Positions 58,693 to 64,000 of a stretch of 64,000 nucleotides of DNA are shown piece after piece. The position numbers were made by a program, and so were the translations under genes. The notes beneath the pieces are model-generated. The model was not told the origin of the DNA. It made no database searches and was given only the letters and a program-made list of their open reading frames with translations. Source of the DNA: Streptomyces sp. CB01881 (lineage in GTDB: Bacteria; Actinomycetota; Actinomycetes; Streptomycetales; Streptomycetaceae); assembly GCF_002953255.1 (NCBI RefSeq), contig NZ_CP026498.1, positions 6,222,904-6,286,903 on the forward strand. The letters are read 5' to 3'. How positions within the stretch are numbered: the first letter of the stretch is position 1; each line of letters begins with the position of its first letter.

Positions 58693-59016
58693 TCAGGACT
58701 GCTCGGACAGGCCGCCGGGCGGGTTGTTGCGCAGGCACGGCTCGCTGGCGTCCTCGACCACGCCCTGCTCCAGGAGCTCGTCCACCCACCGGCCGAGCGC
58801 CACCCGCACCAGCAACGGGTCCATCCCCCAGGCCCGGCCCAGGTCGATCGCGGTGGCGTCGAGGCGCCACCCGTGTTGTTGCAGGGCGATCCACATCGCC
58901 GCCGCGGAGGCCCCTCCGGTCCACCGCGCGCCGGTGGCGTCCCGGCGCAGTTCGAGCGTGCCCCCGGCCCCGACGGAGCCGGTCACGCCGGACACGGGCC
59001 GTACCCGCGTCCACAT
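58693..59016 (-). CDS. PqqD-like small protein
   Basis: 107 aa from ATG, 8 nt after GGAGG; an upstream GTG at 59103 would add 29 residues. LELRRDATGARWTGG, then AAAMWIALQQHGWRLDATAI and VRVALGRWVDELLEQGVV follow the PqqD pattern (winged-helix fold with a bulky W/L core and a C-terminal helix). PqqD-like domains recognise leader peptides in RiPP pathways, or act as small partners of other enzymes. No precursor peptide or radical-SAM gene is nearby. The C-terminal tail ends NNPPGGLSEQS. Confidence 0.6.
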   Translation of the reverse strand: MWTRVRPVSGVTGSVGAGGTLELRRDATGARWTGGASAAAMWIALQQHGWRLDATAIDLGRAWGMDPLLVRVALGRWVDELLEQGVVEDASEPCLRNNPPGGLSEQS

Positions 59017-59165
59017 CTCCTCGTCCTCCCTCAACGCAAGCTCCTCTTGGCTGGCCGGTGCCCGGCAGCCGGCCTTCGGAACCGGTAGCTCCTCACGCAC
59101 GGCCGACCGCTGTCGGTAACAGTGCCAGGCTAGGGCGAGGCCGCAGTCGCGAGAACCTGCCAAAG

Positions 59166-59209
59166 CCCCCTATGAGGGGTGGAGTTAGCCCCCCACGCCC
59201 CATAGGGGG
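59166..59209. repeat. Imperfect inverted repeat between PqqD-like and TetR genes
   Basis: CCCCCTATG (59166-59174) and CATAGGGGG (59201-59209) are perfect complements; the inner bases pair imperfectly (AGGGGTGG with CCACGCCC). Could be the terminator of the TetR transcript, whose stop is at 59226, or a regulator site for the PqqD-like gene. Confidence 0.55.
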
Positions 59210-59225
59210 TGCCGGACGTGCCGGC

Positions 59226-59861
59226 TCAGTCGGCGGTCGTGGCCGCCGGCACTCCGCCTTCCGTCGGGGCGCCCTCCACGGCGGCCCCGGCATGGTCGAC
59301 CGCGTTGACGAACACCCGCATGGCGTGGGCGATCTCGTCCCCGTTCGGCGCCCCCTCCGGGTCGAGCAGCCACTGGAGGCCCAAACCCGAGACCAGCGCC
59401 AGGTGGAACGATCCCACCAGCCGCATCGTCTTCTCGTCGCCCTCGCCGATCGCGTCCAGCCCGAGCGGCGCCGCCAGGGCGAGCCGGGCCCGCTCGTAGG
59501 CGCGGGCGAGCTGTTCCCGCAGTCCCGGCACCCGGTCGGCCTGGGCGAACGCCTCGATGCTGGCGAGCAGCATCGGCCGCTGCGAGACGAAGAACTCCGT
59601 GACGCTCCGCCAGGCCGTGTCGATCGAGGGATCGGTGGCCTCGTCGAGGATTCTGCGGAGCTCGGTACCCCACTCCTCGAACGATTCGATCACCGCCTCG
59701 CTGAGCAACGCCTCCTTCGAGCCGAAGTGGTACCCGATCGAAGCGAGGTTGGCCCCCGACGCGGCGACGATGTCGCGCGCGGTGGTCCGGGCGTAACCCC
59801 GCTCATGCAGGCATTTCTTGGCACCAGCCAACAGATCTTCACGATTTCCCACGATTCCCAT
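59226..59861 (-). CDS. TetR-family regulator of the adjacent exporter
   Basis: 211 aa. Helix-turn-helix at about 20-52 (RTTARDIVAASGANLASIGYHFGSKEALL in residues 25-53). C-terminal ligand domain with two Trp-containing helices. No Shine-Dalgarno sequence. Divergent from an MFS exporter gene with 103 bp between; by analogy with such pairs it represses the exporter until the exported compound binds. The C-terminal 25 residues are Ala/Gly/Thr-rich. Confidence 0.93.
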   Translation of the reverse strand: MGIVGNREDLLAGAKKCLHERGYARTTARDIVAASGANLASIGYHFGSKEALLSEAVIESFEEWGTELRRILDEATDPSIDTAWRSVTEFFVSQRPMLLASIEAFAQADRVPGLREQLARAYERARLALAAPLGLDAIGEGDEKTMRLVGSFHLALVSGLGLQWLLDPEGAPNGDEIAHAMRVFVNAVDHAGAAVEGAPTEGGVPAATTAD

Positions 59862-59928
59862 CGTAGCTACGGAAAGCCGTTTGCGACATACGTTCGTCAG
59901 AGACGGTCGTACATCTTAGACGAGCGTA

Positions 59929-59965
59929 CTAGACAAGCATCTAGGACGTACGTATGCTTCAACCA
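59929..59965 (+). promoter_or_regulatory. Leaderless promoter of the MFS gene with overlapping TetR operator
   Basis: TAGACA (59930-59935), 17-bp spacer, TATGCT (59953-59958), then 6 bp to the ATG at 59965, so transcription should start at the start codon. The inverted repeat CTAGA-CAAGCA-TCTAG (59929-59944) covers the -35; a further CTAGTACG-like direct repeat (59905-59929) and ACGTACGT (59946-59953) lie beside it. Confidence 0.75.
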
Positions 59966-61812
59966 TGAACGCCGACACGCAACGTGCCGACCGGAAGGCG
60001 TGGATCGGCCTTGCCGTCCTCGTCCTTCCCGTCCTGCTCGTCTCCCTTGACATGCACGTCCTGTCCTACGCGCTGCCCATGATCAGCAGCTCGTTGGAAC
60101 CGAGCAGCTCGGAGCTGCTGTGGATCATCGATATCTACCCGTTCATGCTGGCCGGGCTGCTGCTCACGATGGGCACGCTCGGTGACCGGATCGGCCGGCG
60201 GAAGCTGCTGATGTTCGGTGCGGTCGCCTTCGGCACCGCGTCCGCCCTCGGCGCCTACTCCAGCAGCGCGGAAATGCTCATCCTGACCCGGGCGCTGCTC
60301 GGCGTCGGTGGCGCGACGCTGATGCCCTCGACGCTCTCGCTGATCCGCAACATGTTCCACAACGCGGAGCAGCGCCGGACCGCCATCGCCGTCTGGACCG
60401 GGGCGTTCGCCGGCGGCGCCATGCTCGGACCACTCATGGGCGGTGCGATCCTGGAGAAGTTCTGGTGGGGCGCCGTCTTCCTGGTGAACCTCCCGGTCAT
60501 GGCGGTGCTCGTCGTGCTCGCGCCGCTCATGCTCCCCGAGTCCAAGGACTCGAACCCCGGCAAGTTCGACTTCACCAGCTCGTTCCTCTCGCTGGCCGCG
60601 CTGCTCCCCACCATCTACGGCGTGCAGCACATGGCCGGTGAGGGTGTGAGCGCCCTGCCGATCGCCACCATCGTGATCGGCCTGACGGTCGGTTACGTCT
60701 TCCTCCGCCGCCAGCGGATGCTCGCCGAGCCCATGCTGGACACCAAGCTCTTCCGCAGCCGCGCCTTCACCGCGTCGATCGCCGCCAACACGCTCGGCGT
60801 CTTCTCGATGGTCGGCTCCAGCCTCTTCACCACCCAGTACCTCCAGATGGTGGCCGGCGTGCGGCCCTTCGTCGCCGGTCTGTACGCCCTCCCCGCGGCC
60901 GGCGCCGCGATGACCGCCGCCTCGCTGGCACCGCTCCTCGTCCGCCGGGTGCGACCCGCCTTCGTCGTCGGCATCGGACTGCTGATCGGTGCGGTCGGCT
61001 TCACGATCCTCGGCCAGGTCGACGGCGGCACCGGCATCGCCGCACTGGTCGCCGGCACCGCGGGCATGGCCGGTGGCATCACGCTCGTCCTGACCATCTC
61101 CTCCGACATGATCATCTCCACCGCGCCGCCGGAGAAGGCGGGCACGGTGTCCGGCCTCTCCCAGATCGCCACCGAGTTCGGCGGGGCGCTCGGCATCTCC
61201 ATCCTCGGCAGCGTCGGCACCGCCGTGTACCGCTCGGACCTCGCCGACAAGGCCCCCGGGGGGATCGCCCCGGCGACGCTCGAATCGGCCCGCGACACGC
61301 TCGGCACCGCCCTCGACGTCACCACCCGGATGCCGAAGGACCTGGGCGAGGCGCTCGCCGACGCGGCCCGCACCTCCTTCACCCACGGCCTCCAGACGGC
61401 GATGTTCACCGCGGCCGGACTGCTGGTCCTGATGGCCCTGCTGGCCTTCACGCTGCTGCGCAAGGTGACCATCCCGACCAAGTCCGACGAGCCGGCGGCC
61501 ACCGAGGCCCCGGTGCAGCACGAGCCCGAGCCGCAGCCGGTCCACGCCTTCCAGGGGGCGCAGAACCCGTACGGCTACGACACCTACGCCACCTCCCAGG
61601 ACCGGTCCACCGGGTACCGGGCGTCGAAGGAGACCGACTTCTTCGGCGGCCAGGACCGTCCCGGCCGGTACGGCGCCCCGAGCACCCACGGCGCCGGTGA
61701 CTCCTACGGCACCGGGGACTCCTACGACACCGGTGACTCCTTCGGCGCCACGGACCTGAGCCGGGCGCGGCACCGCCGGGGAGGTGAGGAGAACCCCTTC
61801 GAACGGCGGTGA
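59965..61812 (+). CDS. MFS drug exporter, DHA2 family (14 membrane helices), with repeat tail
   Basis: 615 aa. DHA2-type exporter: VLLVSLDMHVLSYALPMI in helix 1, LGDRIGRRKLLMFG between helices 2 and 3 (motif A), LTRALLGVGGATLMPSTLSL (motif B/C area). Fourteen helices to about residue 505. Proton-driven export of a small hydrophobic compound, probably the polyketide or a foreign drug. Unusual is a C-terminal cytosolic tail of about 95 residues with Tyr/Gly/Asp repeats (GDSYGTGDSYDTGDSFG). Control by the divergent TetR is likely. Confidence 0.95.
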   Translation: MNADTQRADRKAWIGLAVLVLPVLLVSLDMHVLSYALPMISSSLEPSSSELLWIIDIYPFMLAGLLLTMGTLGDRIGRRKLLMFGAVAFGTASALGAYSSSAEMLILTRALLGVGGATLMPSTLSLIRNMFHNAEQRRTAIAVWTGAFAGGAMLGPLMGGAILEKFWWGAVFLVNLPVMAVLVVLAPLMLPESKDSNPGKFDFTSSFLSLAALLPTIYGVQHMAGEGVSALPIATIVIGLTVGYVFLRRQRMLAEPMLDTKLFRSRAFTASIAANTLGVFSMVGSSLFTTQYLQMVAGVRPFVAGLYALPAAGAAMTAASLAPLLVRRVRPAFVVGIGLLIGAVGFTILGQVDGGTGIAALVAGTAGMAGGITLVLTISSDMIISTAPPEKAGTVSGLSQIATEFGGALGISILGSVGTAVYRSDLADKAPGGIAPATLESARDTLGTALDVTTRMPKDLGEALADAARTSFTHGLQTAMFTAAGLLVLMALLAFTLLRKVTIPTKSDEPAATEAPVQHEPEPQPVHAFQGAQNPYGYDTYATSQDRSTGYRASKETDFFGGQDRPGRYGAPSTHGAGDSYGTGDSYDTGDSFGATDLSRARHRRGGEENPFERR

Positions 61813-61836
61813 GTGAACGGCACGACAGCGGCAACC

Positions 61837-61879
61837 GAAGCGTGTGCCGGACCGGGAAACCTGGTCCGGCACACGCTTC
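61837..61879 (+). terminator. Terminator of the MFS gene
   Basis: 17-bp perfect stem, GAAGCGTGTGCCGGACC (61837-61853) with its complement (61863-61879), 9-nt loop, followed by TTGTTATT. Confidence 0.9.
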
Positions 61880-62243
61880 TTGTTATTGGGGGGCGGGGTG
61901 CGAGGGGGACGGGGGCTTCCCGCGCTCCGAGGCTGCGGGACTCCGGGGCCGCGGGCCCCTGGGATGTCCGGGGGCGGGGTGGCCGGGGCGGGGCTCCAGA
62001 CATCCAGGCCTCGGGGCCTCGGGGCCTCGGGGCTGTCCTACGGCGAGGCGGCGGGACGGCGGGCGCACGGTGGGGCCGCCCGGTGGAGCGCGGTGGCCGG
62101 CCACGCAGCGTCCCCGCGGCGACGGCCCGTCCGGGAGGGCCGGGTGGAAGGGGACGGACAGAGAGGACGGCCGGCCGCGACGGACACCCTCCCCGGCCGG
62201 ACTCCCTCCCCCGGCCGGGCAGCCGGGCCCGGGCGCGCGAAAA
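61880..62243. other. Intergenic region, 364 bp, no gene seen
   Basis: Between the MFS terminator and the PKS terminator. Contains a short GGCCTCGG direct repeat (three copies, about 62008-62032). Open frames on both strands are GC-driven shadows. Confidence 0.55.
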
Positions 62244-62288
62244 GGCCCGTGCCGCCGGAGCCAGGGGAAGGCTCCGGCGGCACGGGCC
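62244..62288 (-). terminator. Intrinsic terminator of the polyketide synthase gene
   Basis: Perfect 19-bp stem: GGCCCGTGCCGCCGGAGCC (62244-62262), 7-nt loop, complement (62270-62288). On the minus strand it is followed by TTTT, a classical rho-independent terminator. Confidence 0.9.
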
Positions 62289-62417
62289 CGGCCGGGGCGG
62301 ACCGTCGGTGGGGGGCGACGGCCCGGCCCGGCCTCGGGGAGGCTGGTCCTCATGGTTCCCGCCGGGGCCGGCGGCCCCCGCGATCTCCCCGGGTGGTTCG
62401 GTCGGCAGGGCGCCCGG

Positions 62418-64000
62418 TCAGACGCCCAGTTCGTTGTCGAGGATGTCGAACAGGTCCTCGGCGGAGGCTGCTTCGAGTGCGGCCTCCGCGGCGGGCTCCG
62501 TCCCGTTCTCCTCGGCCCCCGGACCGTCGGCCCAACGGGCGCTCAGCGCCCGCAGGCGGGCGGCGATCCGGGAGTGCTCGGCGCCGTCGGGGGTGGCGGC
62601 GCCGAGCACGGCTTCCAGGCGGGCCAGCTCGTCCTCCAGGCTGGGCGCGCCGGCCGTCCCGACCAGTTCGCCACGGAGGTAAGCGGCGACGGCGGCCGAG
62701 GTCGGCTGGTCGTAGATCAGCGTGGACGGGAGCCGCACCCCGCAGGCCGACCCGAGGCGGTTGCGGAGTTCGACCGCGGCCAGCGAGTCGAAGCCCAGCT
62801 CGGAGAAGCCGCGTTCGGCGTCGACCGCCTCCGGGCCCGCGTGGCCGAGGACCGCGGCGACGTGCGTCCGGACCAGGGTGAGCAGCAGCGCGAGCTGCTC
62901 CTCCCCGTCGAGGGCCGACAGCCGCTGGACGAGGCCCTCCGCGCCGCCCTGCCGGCCGCTCCCGGCCGCCCGGCGGTCGCGCCGCACCGGCACCCGGACC
63001 AGTTCGCGCAGCAGGTGCGGAACGCCCTCCGCCGCGGCCCGCGCCCGGATCGGGGTGCTGTCGAGGCGGACCGGGAGCAGCACGGCGTCGTCGGAGCGCA
63101 GGGCCGCGTCGAAGAGCGCGAGGCCCTCCGCCACCGGGAGCGCGGTGACCCCCGAGCGCGACATCCGCGCCCGGTCGGTCTCGCCCAGGCCCTCGCCCAT
63201 GCCGTCGCCCGACTCCCACAGGCCCCAGGCCAGCGAGACCGCGGGGCGGCCGGCCGCCCTGCGGTGCTGCGCCAGGGCGTCCAGGTAGGCGTTGGCCGCG
63301 GCGTAGTTGGCCTGGCCGGCGCTGCCGACGGTGCCGGCCAGCGAGGAGAAGAGGACGAACGTGCGGACCGGGTGACCGGCCGTCAGCTCGTCCAGGAGGG
63401 CGGCGGCGTCGAGCTTGGGCCGCAGCACCGCGTCGTAGCGCTCCGGCGTCAGGGACGCGAAGGTGCCGTCGTCCAGGACGCCCGCCGTGTGCAGGACCCC
63501 GGACAGCGGGTGCGCGTCGGGGACGGCGTCCAGCACCTCGGCCAGGGCCGCCCGGTCGGTGACGTCGCAGGCCCGGACGGTGACGCTCTTGGCGCCCAGC
63601 TCCAGCAGTTCGTCACGGAGCGCCGGGACCCCGGCCGCCCGCTCCCCGCGCCGGCTGAGCAGCAGCAGGTGCCGCACGCCGTACCCGGAGACCAGGTGGC
63701 GGGCCAGGACGGTGCCCAGGCCGCCGGTGCCACCGGTGATCAGCACCGTCCCGTCGGGGTCGAAGGCCGGCTCGGAGTCACCCGTGGCCGCGTCGGCCGC
63801 CGGCGGTTCCGCCCGGACCAGTCGCGGGACCAGCAGCGAGCCGTCGCGGACCGCCACCTCCGGTGCGCCGAGGGCCACGGCCGCGGGCAGCGGCCCGAAG
63901 CCGTCCGCCGGGTCGGCGTCGACGATGGTCAGCCGCTCCGGGTACTCCTCCTGGACCGAGCGCAGCAGGCCCCACAGCGGTGCGTGGGCGAGGTCCGGCA
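62418..64000 (-). CDS. Type I modular polyketide synthase, 3' part (KR-ACP-docking), runs off the window
   Basis: About 527 residues are visible; the frame stays open to the window edge, so the gene begins outside. Order: a structural KR subdomain end (PLWGLLRSVQEEYPERL), ketoreductase with NADPH motif ITGGTGGLG, LDD motif (HTAGVLDDGTF), catalytic Ser in FSSLAG and Tyr/Asn in GQANYAAANAY; then an acyl carrier protein with the phosphopantetheine serine in GFDSLAAVEL; then a C-terminal docking helix region ending AEDLFDILDNELGV. No thioesterase follows, so the chain is passed to another PKS protein. The LDD motif marks a B-type KR (D-configured hydroxyl). Confidence 0.95.
   Translation of the reverse strand, partial: PDLAHAPLWGLLRSVQEEYPERLTIVDADPADGFGPLPAAVALGAPEVAVRDGSLLVPRLVRAEPPAADAATGDSEPAFDPDGTVLITGGTGGLGTVLARHLVSGYGVRHLLLLSRRGERAAGVPALRDELLELGAKSVTVRACDVTDRAALAEVLDAVPDAHPLSGVLHTAGVLDDGTFASLTPERYDAVLRPKLDAAALLDELTAGHPVRTFVLFSSLAGTVGSAGQANYAAANAYLDALAQHRRAAGRPAVSLAWGLWESGDGMGEGLGETDRARMSRSGVTALPVAEGLALFDAALRSDDAVLLPVRLDSTPIRARAAAEGVPHLLRELVRVPVRRDRRAAGSGRQGGAEGLVQRLSALDGEEQLALLLTLVRTHVAAVLGHAGPEAVDAERGFSELGFDSLAAVELRNRLGSACGVRLPSTLIYDQPTSAAVAAYLRGELVGTAGAPSLEDELARLEAVLGAATPDGAEHSRIAARLRALSARWADGPGAEENGTEPAAEAALEAASAEDLFDILDNELGV

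Overview
The window is high-GC actinobacterial DNA from a member of the Streptomycetaceae (Streptomyces or Kitasatospora). The evidence is the codon use, a rRNA leader of the Streptomyces type, a conservon (cvnA-F) operon with paired P450s, a DUF6126/XRE pair, several ECF41/ECF42 sigma factors, many transcripts that look leaderless, and the end of a modular polyketide synthase at the right edge. No integrase, transposase or CRISPR array was seen. Apart from a few broken genes the window looks like chromosome backbone grading into an accessory, secondary-metabolism region at the right.

Left part (1-13.6 kb): the leader and promoters of a leftward rRNA operon whose 16S gene lies just outside the window; a PAS-PP2C phosphatase; a type II NADH dehydrogenase whose only well-placed start is ATC; a TetR regulator; a sigma factor fused to a zinc-finger, membrane and carbohydrate-binding (NPCBM) segment; a DsbA/FrnE oxidoreductase; a universal stress protein; an orphan asparagine-synthetase-like protein with a degraded ATP loop; and an NsdA-like regulator.

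13.6-28 kb: the most interesting locus. Three tandem Y-RNA-like units, two of them carrying tRNA-like T and D arms in permuted order, sit immediately upstream of a Ro60/TROVE orthologue (rsr). Then come L-2-hydroxyglutarate oxidase, TrmB, PrsW, initiator tRNA-Met, a strong promoter with a 12-codon micro-ORF and a 24-bp perfect hairpin ahead of a membrane protein, a methyltransferase-like protein, a stand-alone sensor-domain protein, an acetyltransferase, a cell-wall M23 peptidase behind a cyclic-di-AMP riboswitch, an alpha/beta hydrolase-TetR pair with a perfect 23-bp operator, and tRNA-Ile(GAT).

28-36 kb: a multi-domain GAF-PAS-GAF-PP2C phosphatase followed by a complete conservon: sensor ATPase, roadblock protein, DUF742 protein, GTPase, and CYP157-like and CYP154-like P450s with overlapping reading frames.

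36-47 kb: an accessory cluster rich in ECF sigma factors (two ECF41, one ECF42) with their typical partner genes (epimerase-like, carboxymuconolactone decarboxylase, DGPF protein). ECF41- and ECF42-type promoters can be read upstream of the partner genes. It contains three gene remnants and a 17-bp tandem repeat. A MarR gene with three operator copies closes the region.

47-64 kb: a MocR regulator, DUF6126 and XRE-cupin pair with a palindromic operator, a PoxB-type TPP enzyme, a beta-phosphoglucomutase-like/GH65 phosphorylase operon, VOC and SRPBCC proteins, an LCP cell-wall ligase, a PqqD-like protein, a divergent TetR/MFS exporter pair with an operator inside a leaderless promoter, and the 3' end (KR-ACP-docking) of a type I PKS that runs out of the window. 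Protein identities are inferred from motifs read by eye; no database search was run.
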